Assembly: GCF_002843175.1 (NCBI RefSeq)
Contig: NZ_PJEO01000057.1
Coordinates: forward strand, 1-64,000
DNA: 64,000 nt
Direction: 5' to 3'
Origin: Confluentibacter flavum
GTDB taxonomy: Bacteria; Bacteroidota; Bacteroidia; Flavobacteriales; Flavobacteriaceae
Within the stretch, counting starts at the first letter, position 1. Each line of letters opens with the position of its first letter. Positions 29,101 to 35,548 of the stretch are shown one piece after another. The translations under genes were made by a program, and so were the position numbers. A model generated the notes under the pieces. The model did not search any database, was not told where the DNA came from, and saw nothing but the letters and a program-made list of their open reading frames with translations.

Positions 29101-29563
29101 TTTAGATAAGATAACTTCGGCAGAAACACCACTTAAATTGAAGAAAAAGCTATTCCTTAAAAAGAATACGGATACTGGTGAACAAATTTCGGAAATCACT
29201 CCCGATAGCTATCGGGATGGCACCAATCTAAAAGTCGGTGATTTAGTTAGGGTTCGCATAGAACTACAAAGCGATAGAGCCATGGAATTTATTCATATGA
29301 AAGACATGCGCGCAGCTGGATTGGAACCTGTAAATGTGATTTCCCAATACAAATGGCAAGATGGATTGGGGTATTATGAAAGCACGAAAGATGCGTCGAC
29401 AAACTTCTTTTTCGATTATTTACCAAAAGGTGTTTTTATATTTGAATACGATTTAAGAATAAATAATGCGGGCAATATGAGCAATGGCATCACCACCATT
29501 CAAAGCATGTATGCTCCAGAATTTAGTAGTCATAGTGAAGGTGTACGTTTGTTAGTGGATTAA
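23177..29563 (+). CDS. alpha-2-macroglobulin family protein with inserted SusC-like regulatory/plug segment
   Basis: 2128 residues; signal peptide MKTYTSILIIILLANFSQAQ without a lipobox, so periplasmic or secreted. Residues 25-470 are helical. Macroglobulin domains follow: MG2 at about 585 (FLFTDRSIYRPGQTVYFKA) and VEEYKRPKFE at about 685. A segment at about 1197-1300 is a carboxypeptidase-regulatory-like domain (GTVFDESGNPLPGVTILIKG) plus the opening of a TonB plug (LDEVVTVGYATMRKSSLTGA), closely like the SusC head at 1697. Then comes the A2M domain (LTQWKLQLLAHTK) and a thioester motif Cys1565-Asn-Glu-Gln in YPYDCNEQTFSRY. A2Ms trap proteases. Four palindromic repeats are inserted in frame. 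No pbpC lies next to it. Confidence 0.9.
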   Translation: MKTYTSILIIILLANFSQAQTPNYVNLWSQVEKFELEGLPKSALKIVEDIEKQATKDNNEPQLIKTMLYKSKFALVLEEDAQLKIITDFKKQIELSAFPTKNILQNMLANLYWQYFNQNRYQFYNRTKTEEKVNAEDFRTWDLHTLFNKIHLQYQSSLHNGLMLQLEPLAQFDAILNLQKDSKIYRPTLFDFLNHEALSFYKTNETHITKPAYKFEIDNPQYLGNVLSFSGLELKSQDSTSLQLHALKIYQDIIQFHLKDKEPFALADVNIERLKFVNEISIFNDKESLLLQALKFESDKLKEHEVSGLYDFEIASIYYQQSQQYQPKINEDIRWKAKDAIAICNAVIEKFPKSKAAEKCAILKQQIEQLTLEITTEHFLPIQQHARLLVSYKNLDTLQFKIFELTRNQLEQFNKVYQKEEQLAFIKKLDAFNQWESKLRNENDFQNHSTEIAIPKLNNGTYLIFASTKKDDETFAFSTIQVTNLALVETETEDHKIFQIIDRNNGKPIVNAEVELSFTENNNRSIQYENLSTNNLGETHIEKTKDRYRDVNIKVKYGNDTAYFGNYYVSQYYKREKAETKYKAFLFTDRSIYRPGQTVYFKAIAIKTNPNNFKSEVVANEPVYATLYDVNDDEIGELEFKTNEFGSVSGEFILPNSGLNGEYHIEFDGDEEDFFSEHYFSVEEYKRPKFETKFNPVTETYKVNDSVSIKGTALAYAGSNITDAKVVYRVHRKVEYPRWYFWSRPWFNSEPQEITHGESITNEKGEFEIVFKAIPDQSVEKSSLPIFNYEITVDVTDLNGETRSATSIVNVGYHALVATMTIADKLDKNDKDQKIHIDTKNLNGEFVPATGVIKIYKLQAPKSVLRIRPWAAPDYQDFSEEAFKNLFPHDAYNNEHDSSNWKKGDLVFEQPFDTKTSKELPLGNIKKWESGQYIITLESKDKFGQVVKDEIKTMLFSDDDKTMADNQLFSVTSNKPTYKVGETALVTFASAAEDLKVTVSIEKNQKIVQTQIIQLNNNKKTISIPITTDDVGGFAINYSFAAFNSFQSGAEGIMVPYPKTDLDIETTTFRNKLQPGTDETWSFKIKGPQGDKVSSELLASMYDASLDQFKPHTWDFNPINKPTYYSNNRRNAYQSFGTKNFRVYNEPNPNTNYPQQYYDQLDWFGFSFNFNKWQYDNYIKSLRLKTESKYDDSIKKGFVSGTVFDESGNPLPGVTILIKGTSTGTSTDFDGNFSIQANTNDKLEFSYIGYVSKEINIANNNSLIISLVEDAQHLDEVVTVGYATMRKSSLTGAVSSVVSEQLNAEDEMDMKLNEEIKTSEKPILDTVQIRKNLQETAFFFPQLQTDKDGNVTFSFTTPEALTQWKLQLLAHTKTLESATKILTTVTQKELMVIPNAPRFLRQGDQISISTKIANLTDKQLSGQAFLMLTDAITGKDITANLLSPPPSGELEGAFIVNAKGNTQVTWNLTIPDDIDAVQYKIMAQSGDFSDGEQNALPVLSNRMLVTETLPMWIRSNETRTFTLDKLKTNTSTSLKNHKLTLEITSNPAWYAVQALPYLMEYPYDCNEQTFSRYYANALASHIANSNPRIQEVFNQWASQDALISNLEKNEELKSILIQETPWLRDAQSETEQKKRIALLFDLNKMNNELQSAMRKLENNQLSNGAWAWFNGGRENRYITQHIITGFGHLNKLGVTLSPSTSLRTGSIEGSSSESKMLEKAINYLDDEFVKEYKDIRKYDAKVDLNKDHLSYTQLHYLYMRSFFPEVKKSKEVEDITKYYQTQIQKYWLSRSLYSKGLMALVSERLNDKSTSAKILKSLKETSMSNEELGMYWKENTPSWHWYQAPIETQALMIEAFAEIDPDSYRDKTIDNLKIWLLKNKQTNQWKTTKATTEAVYALLLQGNDWLSVTDAVDVVLGGQKIEPSKLEDVKIEAGTGYYKTSWSSQEIKPNMADVTLTKKGEGIAWGSLYWQYFEDLDKITSAETPLKLKKKLFLKKNTDTGEQISEITPDSYRDGTNLKVGDLVRVRIELQSDRAMEFIHMKDMRAAGLEPVNVISQYKWQDGLGYYESTKDASTNFFFDYLPKGVFIFEYDLRINNAGNMSNGITTIQSMYAPEFSSHSEGVRLLVD
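27507..27523 (+). repeat. in-frame palindromic repeat within the alpha-2-macroglobulin gene
   Basis: CTCCCCCCTCGGGGGAG (7-bp GC-rich stem, 3-base loop), followed by GAGGGGG, in an AT-rich gene. It codes PPPSGELEG between an otherwise normal domain. The sequence type recurs between genes in Bacteroidota genomes, so it is a small repeat inserted without shifting the frame. Confidence 0.7.
28261..28303 (+). repeat. in-frame nested palindromic repeat within the alpha-2-macroglobulin gene
   Basis: CCTGAG (28261-28266) pairs with CTCAGG (28280-28285), and CCCTTCGA (28267-28274) pairs with TCGAAGGG (28296-28303). The coded peptide SPSTSLRTGSIEGSS is low-complexity and out of character with the flanking helices, as expected for a repeat insertion in the coding region. 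Confidence 0.72.
28756..28773. repeat. 18-bp perfect palindrome, first copy in the gene
   Basis: TCCCGATAGCTATCGGGA, self-complementary over all 18 bases, coding PDSYRD in frame. An identical copy lies at 29200-29217 and a diverged one at 58420-58436. Confidence 0.8.
29200..29217. repeat. 18-bp perfect palindrome, second copy in the gene
   Basis: Identical to the copy at 28756-28773 and read in the same frame (PDSYRD), 444 bases further on. Two identical palindromes coding the same peptide in one gene point to repeat insertion, not to domain repetition, since the flanking protein sequences are unrelated. Confidence 0.8.
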
Positions 29564-29638
29564 GTCGATTCGATAAAGTGAATCACATTTTAATATTAAT
29601 TCACTATATTTCAACTTACAACTAATAAATATATCATT

Positions 29639-30016
29639 ATGAATGCAAAAGTTTTTGTGGCAGTTAGAATTATTTTAGGCCTTTTTGTCCTTATTTTTGG
29701 ACTTAATAAATTTTTAAATTTTTTACCAGCACCAGAAGGCATGTCTGAAGCAGCTGGTGCTTATTTTGGCGCTTTAATGTCGGCTAAAGTGATAACCTTA
29801 GTTGCCATTGTGGAAATTTTAGCTGGTATAGCTTTAATATTAAATAAATATGGAGCTTTAATGGCGCTTATTTTAATGAGCGTTTCTGTAAACATTATTC
29901 TTTTTCACGTCACTTTAAATCCTGAAGGCATAGCCCCTGGATTCGCTGTTTTTATTTTAAACCTTATGGCTTTATACAGTTATAAAAACAAGTATAAGGA
30001 TTTACTTGCTGGATAA
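29639..30016 (+). CDS. DoxX-family small membrane protein
   Basis: 125 residues with four membrane helices. Helix 1 opens VAVRIILGLFVLIFGLNKF and ends at LPAPEGMSE; helix 2 (SAKVITLVAIVEILAGIALI) matches the DoxX core. Function in bacteria is unclear; members have been linked to redox balance or quinone-related steps. It starts 75 bases after the macroglobulin gene and is followed by a terminator. Confidence 0.83.
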   Translation: MNAKVFVAVRIILGLFVLIFGLNKFLNFLPAPEGMSEAAGAYFGALMSAKVITLVAIVEILAGIALILNKYGALMALILMSVSVNIILFHVTLNPEGIAPGFAVFILNLMALYSYKNKYKDLLAG

Positions 30017-30025
30017 AATTTTCAT

Positions 30026-30053
30026 AAAAGGGGCTTAAAAGCCTCTTTTTTTA
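30026..30053 (+). terminator. rho-independent terminator after the DoxX gene
   Basis: AAAGGGGCT (30027-30035), loop TAAA, AGCCTCTTT (one G-T wobble), then a T tract to 30052. It lies 10 bases after the DoxX stop. Confidence 0.85.
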
Positions 30054-30075
30054 TGATTAACTTTACCTTGATGAA

Positions 30076-30546
30076 ATGAGTTGGAAACATATGGAAAAAA
30101 ACCCGGTAGATAATTGGATAAATAAAGATAAAAAACTCAATGATTTAATTATTGAGATTGAATCGACTGAAAAAACTCTGACTGAAAAAGCGGAGATTGC
30201 ATTCGAAAAACTTTCCGAATTTTATAAAATTCCAAGAATGCCAACAGATATTGTGGAAGACGAATTTGAAGCTGATGATGAATTAGATGGATTGACTGAT
30301 CAAAGGTCACTTTTTGAAGAACACACTTTAATAAAATATTTAGCAGACGAAAGTGAAGACCCTCGTGGAATGGTTTTATCTACTGCATTTCATTTGCTAA
30401 ATGACTACAGAGTTGACCTATTTCAAGTAGCAGAAAAAGAATTCGGTAAAAGTATTCCCGAAAAATGTAAAATCGGAATAATAGTAGAAGGATACAACGG
30501 AAAAGTTGTTTTCCATCAAAAGAATCTAAAAGTTGGTTTGAGTTAG
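30076..30546 (+). CDS. hypothetical acidic cytoplasmic protein
   Basis: 156 residues, no signal peptide or membrane segment. The first half is highly charged (KNPVDNWINKDKKLNDLIIE, DIVEDEFEADDELDGLTD); the second half contains a short domain ending KCKIGIIVEGYNGKVVFHQK. No family or catalytic motif is recognised. Start ATG 30076 directly follows the terminator; a second ATG at 30091 is possible. Confidence 0.6.
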   Translation: MSWKHMEKNPVDNWINKDKKLNDLIIEIESTEKTLTEKAEIAFEKLSEFYKIPRMPTDIVEDEFEADDELDGLTDQRSLFEEHTLIKYLADESEDPRGMVLSTAFHLLNDYRVDLFQVAEKEFGKSIPEKCKIGIIVEGYNGKVVFHQKNLKVGLS

Positions 30547-30593
30547 GTTGTAAAACAATGAAACAAATAAATTAAAATACGTTTGGCAAAACT

Positions 30594-31094
30594 GTGTATA
30601 AAAAATCACATCCATATCTTTTATTAATAGCACTATTAGCATTACAAATATCATGCGCTTCAAAAAAAACCATAGAGGTAAATGAAACCATTAATGAGGC
30701 AATACCTCCAAAACTTATTTTTTTAAATTATACCATTTCTAAAGATGCCAATGGTAACAAACATATTCAATTTATAAACAAAATAATTACCGATGGGAAA
30801 CTAAAAAATAATACCGAGACATATCTTAAAACGAGTGCTGTGGGCGACTTAAAATGCACTCAATTAGATAAGGATTCCATAGAAATTAAAACGGTTATTA
30901 TAGAAAACCCTTTATCGAAAATAATTGAATACGTTAATGATTCTCTTATCTTTGAAAGCAAAAAAATAGAGTTAAACCGTGCGCCGCTGTCATTAAGGTT
31001 AGCTTTACATGATAAAACAAAGTACATAATCATTAGCGACATTATAGATTCGTTACAAAATAGTCGCCCATTAATCACCACAAAGCTGGATTGA
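30594..31094 (+). CDS. hypothetical lipoprotein upstream of the M64 peptidase
   Basis: 166 residues from a GTG start; no ATG is available near. The lipoprotein signal LLLIALLALQISC ends in lipobox LQISC. The mature part is beta-rich with no recognised domain. Its stop is two bases before the ATG of the M64 peptidase gene, so the two are translated from one message and may work together at the surface or in the periplasm. Confidence 0.65.
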   Translation: MYKKSHPYLLLIALLALQISCASKKTIEVNETINEAIPPKLIFLNYTISKDANGNKHIQFINKIITDGKLKNNTETYLKTSAVGDLKCTQLDKDSIEIKTVIIENPLSKIIEYVNDSLIFESKKIELNRAPLSLRLALHDKTKYIIISDIIDSLQNSRPLITTKLD

Positions 31095-31096
31095 AA

Positions 31097-32512
31097 ATGA
31101 AACATATTTTACCCATCGTTTTATTTTTTAGTTTACAATACATACATGCTCAAGTTTTTGATGTGGAAGCCATTAAAATTTCGGGAGACGATGACAAACG
31201 TATCAATCTAGTCATTTTAAGTGAAGGCTACCAAGCTAGTGAATTAGCACAATTTAAAACCGACGCTACAAACTTTGTGACCGAGATGTTCAACCAATCT
31301 CCTTTTAAAGAATATGCCAATTATTTTAACGTGTATATTATAAAAGTACCATCCAACGAAAGTGGTGCAGACCATCCAGGAACCGCAACAAATGTTACGG
31401 AACCAGCGTCCCCAATTCGTAATGTGGATACGTATTTCAATGCTACTTATGATTCCTTTGGAAATCACAGGCTACTTTACTATGAAATTGATGGTTATAG
31501 TTCCAATAACACCCAAGCAAAAATAATGAATGTGTTGGCCACGAATTTCCCAACATACGACCAAGCTTTAATTTTAGTCAATTCACTAGAATATGGTGGA
31601 AGCGGTGGTTTGTTCCCAATGGCTTATAAAGGTTCTTGGGGCAGTAGAGTTATAATCCACGAATTGGGACACTCTTTATTTAATTTAAAAGATGAATATT
31701 ATCCCGGAGATATTTTAGCTGCCGAAGCCATAAATATGACTCAAGAAACCAATCCTAGCTCTGTTAGATGGAAAAATTGGATAAGCAGTAATGGTGTAGG
31801 TGTTTATCAATACACCTGTGTCACGGGCAATTGTGCCGATTGGTATAAACCGCACCAAAACTGTATCATGGAAAGCATCGACAAAACTTTTTGTTCGGTT
31901 TGCAAAGAAGGTATGATTGAAAAAATCCATTCCATGGTATCGCCAATTGATTCTTATACGCCGGTTTCCAACTCCATAAACAATCCAACTTTTCCCGCTG
32001 ATTTTCAATTAGATTTAATACATCCCATTCCGAATACTTTAGAAAGCACTTGGACACTAAACACAGCTGAATTTGCCGTTAACGTTGATGCTATTACCAT
32101 TTCAGAAACCAACTTAACTTCAGGAATAAACACGTTAACCGTTGCCGTCACCGATGCTACACCATTTTTAAAAGTTGATAATCATGATGCTTTTCATGTT
32201 TACACCGTTACTTGGAGCATTGATAATTCCGCACTAGGGATTGAAGATATAACTAGTGAAGTTAATAATTTCAATATTTCCATATACCCAAATCCATCCA
32301 ATAGTCTTGTGACCATTGACATTGAAAACTCTTTAAACACGGATTTAAAAGTTGACTTTATTAGTTTGGAAGGGAAAAAAGTAAAAACGGTTACAATTTC
32401 TAATTACGAACCTCAGCAAATAGACATTAGTTATTTAAGCCAAGGGATTTATATAGTAAATTTCTACGCCAACAATGTTTTAATTGCCAGTAAAAAAGTG
32501 GTTAAAAACTAG
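31097..32512 (+). CDS. secreted M64-type metallopeptidase with T9SS sorting domain
   Basis: 471 residues from ATG 31097 (the TTG at 31091 would only add two residues). Signal peptide MKHILPIVLFFSLQYIHAQ. Peptidase M64 signature: RINLVILSEGYQASELAQFK at about 35, then zinc motif HELGHSLFNLKDEY (HELGH 188-192). A Cys-rich stretch (CVTGNCADWYK, CIMESIDKTFCSVC) follows. From about 394 a type A T9SS domain (ISIYPNPSNSLVTIDI ... GIYIVNFYA). It cleaves extracellular protein; M64 founders cleave IgA. A second T9SS-secreted peptidase besides that at 6339. Confidence 0.92.
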   Translation: MKHILPIVLFFSLQYIHAQVFDVEAIKISGDDDKRINLVILSEGYQASELAQFKTDATNFVTEMFNQSPFKEYANYFNVYIIKVPSNESGADHPGTATNVTEPASPIRNVDTYFNATYDSFGNHRLLYYEIDGYSSNNTQAKIMNVLATNFPTYDQALILVNSLEYGGSGGLFPMAYKGSWGSRVIIHELGHSLFNLKDEYYPGDILAAEAINMTQETNPSSVRWKNWISSNGVGVYQYTCVTGNCADWYKPHQNCIMESIDKTFCSVCKEGMIEKIHSMVSPIDSYTPVSNSINNPTFPADFQLDLIHPIPNTLESTWTLNTAEFAVNVDAITISETNLTSGINTLTVAVTDATPFLKVDNHDAFHVYTVTWSIDNSALGIEDITSEVNNFNISIYPNPSNSLVTIDIENSLNTDLKVDFISLEGKKVKTVTISNYEPQQIDISYLSQGIYIVNFYANNVLIASKKVVKN

Positions 32513-32553
32513 TTGTATCTAATAAGTTATTTTTAAATTTTATCGTTATCGAA

Positions 32554-32663
32554 TGTCAGTTAGAGTAAAATTCTTTTTCAGAATTTTGTATCGAGAACCG
32601 TCATAAGCTGTTATGCTTCTCGATCAAATTTGTTCCGCTGCTCCATAAATACTCTACATGACA
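32554..32663. repeat. 110-bp imperfect palindrome between convergent genes
   Basis: Three nested inverted arms share almost one centre: TGTCAGTTAGAGTA (32554-32567) against TACTCTACATGACA (32650-32663), ATCGAGAA (32590-32597) against TTCTCGAT (32617-32624), and CATAA (32602-32606) against TTATG (32611-32615). It fills the gap between the M64 peptidase and the SDR gene and could form a bidirectional terminator or be a MITE-like repeat. Confidence 0.75.
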
Positions 32664-32706
32664 ATTTCTTAAAATTTCAAAAACAAGTTAATTAATATTC
32701 TAAAAA

Positions 32707-33429
32707 CTAACTCGGAGGCATCGTGGGTCTAACTTCAATTTTACTTGGTAAGGTTCTTGGGTTCATTTTAATTAAATCAACTACCAACTCGCCAATATCT
32801 TCTTTTTGGATTTTCCAAGCGTCATTATCATCGGGTGTATGTCCGTTAAAGTGTGTCGCCACAGATCCTGGCATGATGGTACTGACTTTAATATCGTATT
32901 TACGCAAATCCAACATTACAGCTTGTGTAAATCCTGTAACGCCAAATTTACTGGCATTATAAGCAGACCCTTTGGCAAAGAAATTCGTGCCAGCTAAACT
33001 TGAAATACTTATAAAATACCCTTTAGAATTTTTTAAGGCTTCAACACTCGATTTTATTGAATAAAACACACCTGTTAAATTGGTATCAATCGTTTCTTGC
33101 CATTGCTCCAATGTCATATCTTCAAGGCTGACGAAATGTGCTAAACCTGCATTGGCAACAACAATATCGAGTTGATTAAAGTGTTTTAAAACCGTTTTAA
33201 CGGCATGTTGATGACTTTCAAAATCCCTTACATCTGCAAGAATACCAATCGCCTTGGCTTCTGTTTTTGAATTGGAATTAAGTTCATTGGCGACTTGTTC
33301 GGCAGACGATGCACTTCTACTAGTAATGGCTACATGAACACCTTCTTTCATTAAAGATTCTGCGATTCCGTAACCGATGCCTTTAGTACCTCCCGTTATA
33401 AGAGCTACTTTATTTTGTATTGAATTCAT
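32707..33429 (-). CDS. short-chain dehydrogenase/reductase
   Basis: 240 residues. Classical SDR: cofactor loop TGGTKGIGYGI (residues 13-23), VVANAGLAHF, catalytic Ser in ISISSLAG and YNASKFG (Tyr-x-x-x-Lys at about 155-159). The SRS after strand 2 (ITSRSASSAEQVAN) suggests NADP preference. Substrate unknown. Convergent with the M64 gene across the palindrome. Confidence 0.9.
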   Translation of the reverse strand: MNSIQNKVALITGGTKGIGYGIAESLMKEGVHVAITSRSASSAEQVANELNSNSKTEAKAIGILADVRDFESHQHAVKTVLKHFNQLDIVVANAGLAHFVSLEDMTLEQWQETIDTNLTGVFYSIKSSVEALKNSKGYFISISSLAGTNFFAKGSAYNASKFGVTGFTQAVMLDLRKYDIKVSTIMPGSVATHFNGHTPDDNDAWKIQKEDIGELVVDLIKMNPRTLPSKIEVRPTMPPS

Positions 33430-33504
33430 TATTATTTTGCTTTTTGTAAAGCTACAAAATGAAAAATCAATAGTAGAATTTAATATGTTATGATAATTAT
33501 AAAA

Positions 33505-34026
33505 TTATGGCTTTGGTGGATATTGTGCCAATACTTTTTCGGTGACTGCCTGTAATTGTGCTTCCCGTTTTTCTGGTGTTGCATTTGGCGTAAAAACAGA
33601 TTCACTGATGGCTTCCCAAAAAAGACCTTTACCTTTTTCATCAACAAAATCAATAATAATCTGACGATTCGCATTGGCTTGACCAATAGGCAACCCTATA
33701 GAAACACCACCACCCATGTTGCCGCCACCGCCGCCTAAACCAACGCCCACATTATTACGTTGTACCTCTTTATATTCATTGCTTTTTATATCAATCAAAA
33801 AATCGGGGTTTTCAGATATGCTAAACCCTTTTTCTTTCATTTTTAAATCAATCGCATCCAAAAGGCGCTTGGTGTCCAATTCACTCAAACCCGTTTCCAT
33901 ATCGCCATAATATTGATAGGTTTTGTATTTGGTAAAATCCGTGCCTCTTTCATAATCGTAATTCACACGAATGGGTGCACAGGACATCATAAATAATGTC
34001 ATTCCAATTAATAAGTATCGTTTCAT
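33505..34026 (-). CDS. DUF4136 lipoprotein
   Basis: 173 residues. Lipobox MMSCAP (Cys at 16), then the DUF4136 head VNYDYERGTDFTKYKTYQYY and the repeated pattern DTKRLLDAIDLKMKEKGF. A glycine-rich stretch (VGLGGGGGNMGGG) at about 95-110 joins the two halves. These are small periplasmic lipoproteins of unknown function, common in Bacteroidota. Confidence 0.87.
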   Translation of the reverse strand: MKRYLLIGMTLFMMSCAPIRVNYDYERGTDFTKYKTYQYYGDMETGLSELDTKRLLDAIDLKMKEKGFSISENPDFLIDIKSNEYKEVQRNNVGVGLGGGGGNMGGGVSIGLPIGQANANRQIIIDFVDEKGKGLFWEAISESVFTPNATPEKREAQLQAVTEKVLAQYPPKP

Positions 34027-34117
34027 TTGGAGTAATTTTTTATTAAAGTTAATGAAAAATTATTCCGTAATAAAGCTTTTTGTGCTTTGGATGGAAGAAA
34101 GAAGTAAACGTTAAATA

Positions 34118-35116
34118 TTAACCATTCAACATTTTCCATAAAACATCTTTAAGCTGTGTGATTCCCTGCTGCGCAACCGAAGAAATAAACAAAAATGGAA
34201 TTGGCAACTCGTTATCCAACTCTTCTTTGAGTTCTGCTTTTAATTCGTCATCCAACATATCGCATTTTGAAATAGCAATCAAGCGATCTTTATCCAACAT
34301 TTCTGGATTGTACCTACGAAGTTCATCGAGTAGAATATCATATTGTTTTTTAATGTCCTGGGCATCGGCTGGGATTAAAAACAATAAAATAGAGTTCCGT
34401 TCAATATGTCTTAAAAAATAATGCCCTAAGCCTTTGCCTTCCGCAGCACCTTCAATAATTCCGGGAATATCGGCCATAACAAAGGTTTGAAAATCACGAT
34501 ATTCCACAATTCCCAAATTAGGTTTCAATGTGGTGAATTCGTAATCCGCTATTTTTGGTTTTGCAGAAGTAATAACAGATAACAAGGTTGATTTACCAGC
34601 ATTAGGAAAACCTACCAAACCAACATCTGCCAATACTTTTAATTCTAGAGTGATATGCTTTTCCTCATGTGGCATACCGGGTTGTGCATAACGTGGTGTT
34701 TGATTGGTCGATGTTCTAAAATTCCAGTTACCAAGTCCGCCTTTCCCGCCTTCCGCAATGATTTTTTCTTCACCATGCTCGGTGATTTCAAAAATAATAT
34801 CATCGGTTTCGGTATCTCTGACTACTGTTCCTAAAGGCACGTCTACATAAAAATCCTCCCCATCGGCACCTGTACTTCTACTTTTGCCCCCATGTTCCCC
34901 ATGACCTGCTCTAATATGTTTTTTGAATTTAAGATGTAATAAAGTCCAAAGATTTGAATTACCACGAAGAATCACATGACCACCACGACCACCATCACCA
35001 CCATCGGGCCCTCCTTTTTCTATAAATTTTTCGCGGTGTAAATGCGCAGAACCTTTGCCTCCATTTCCTGAAGTAACAAACATTTTTACATAATCAACAA
35101 AATTTCCCTCTGTCAT
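34118..35116 (-). CDS. obgE: Obg-family GTPase
   Basis: 332 residues. Glycine-rich Obg fold at 1-158 ([35 protein letters not shown]), then a GTPase domain with G1 [13 protein letters not shown]2 YEFTT, G3 [17 protein letters not shown]4 SKCD and G5 SSVAQ. It is essential for late 50S assembly and stress signalling. The C-terminal OCT domain is absent, as usual in Bacteroidota. The neighbouring upstream gene on the same strand is the four-helix-bundle insert, then hpt-adk. Confidence 0.95.
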   Translation of the reverse strand: MTEGNFVDYVKMFVTSGNGGKGSAHLHREKFIEKGGPDGGDGGRGGHVILRGNSNLWTLLHLKFKKHIRAGHGEHGGKSRSTGADGEDFYVDVPLGTVVRDTETDDIIFEITEHGEEKIIAEGGKGGLGNWNFRTSTNQTPRYAQPGMPHEEKHITLELKVLADVGLVGFPNAGKSTLLSVITSAKPKIADYEFTTLKPNLGIVEYRDFQTFVMADIPGIIEGAAEGKGLGHYFLRHIERNSILLFLIPADAQDIKKQYDILLDELRRYNPEMLDKDRLIAISKCDMLDDELKAELKEELDNELPIPFLFISSVAQQGITQLKDVLWKMLNG

Positions 35117-35123
35117 GAAATGA

Positions 35124-35155
35124 GTTTAATTGTTTAATCGTTTAATTGTTTAATC
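35124..35155 (-). repeat. 16-bp tandem repeat, downstream flank of the four-helix-bundle gene
   Basis: GTTTAATTGTTTAATC twice in a row. The central GTTTAATCGTTTAATTG (35132-35148) is the inverted partner of 35512-35528 with one mismatch. The last codons (Leu-Asn-Asp-stop) of the neighbouring gene are part of this repeat. Confidence 0.75.
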
Positions 35156-35512
35156 GTTTAGCTGCGATTTTTTGAGCGCATTAATCATATTAGAAACTTT
35201 CAAGATCCGCTCCCTTAAGAGTAAATACTCTGCTTCACTAATATAATTTAATCGATTTGGAATAATTACTTGACATAATAATTCCATAGTTGAACTAAAT
35301 GCAATGGTTGAATAGTGAGCTTTATCTTTATTGGTTATTCTTGAAGTACCTTCTGCTATATTTGAAGAAATTGAAACGGATGATCTTCTCATTTGACTTA
35401 TCATTCCGAATTTTTCTTCATTTGGAAATTTATTTGTGGCTTCATAGATTAATTCAACCAAATCAATTGATTCTTTCCAAATGTTCAGTTTTTCAAATGA
35501 ATGTAAATACAC
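35150..35512 (-). CDS. four-helix-bundle protein (23S rRNA intervening-sequence type)
   Basis: 120 residues from a GTG start; family length is about 115-125. Pattern matches the S23/IVS four-helix-bundle family: HSFEKLNIWKESIDLVELIY, FGMISQMRRSSVSISSNIAEG, then SEAEYLLLRERILKVSNMIN. Family members form pentameric bundles; some are encoded within 23S rRNA intervening sequences and relatives serve as DGR accessory protein Avd. Here no reverse transcriptase or 23S rRNA is near. It sits between obgE and adk, flanked by 17-bp inverted repeats, so it appears to be inserted. Confidence 0.86.
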   Translation of the reverse strand: MYLHSFEKLNIWKESIDLVELIYEATNKFPNEEKFGMISQMRRSSVSISSNIAEGTSRITNKDKAHYSTIAFSSTMELLCQVIIPNRLNYISEAEYLLLRERILKVSNMINALKKSQLND

Positions 35513-35528
35513 AATTACACGATTAAAC
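35512..35528 (+). repeat. 17-bp inverted repeat, upstream flank of the four-helix-bundle gene
   Basis: CAATTACACGATTAAAC, whose reverse complement matches 35132-35148 at 16 of 17 bases. Lies immediately before the GTG start. Confidence 0.72.
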
Positions 35529-35548
35529 TTTTAAACAAATCACCCAAA

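Noticed and set aside
35150-35512. Avd-type accessory protein of a diversity-generating retroelement
   Set aside because: The fold family fits, but no reverse transcriptase, template repeat or variable repeat was found in the window.
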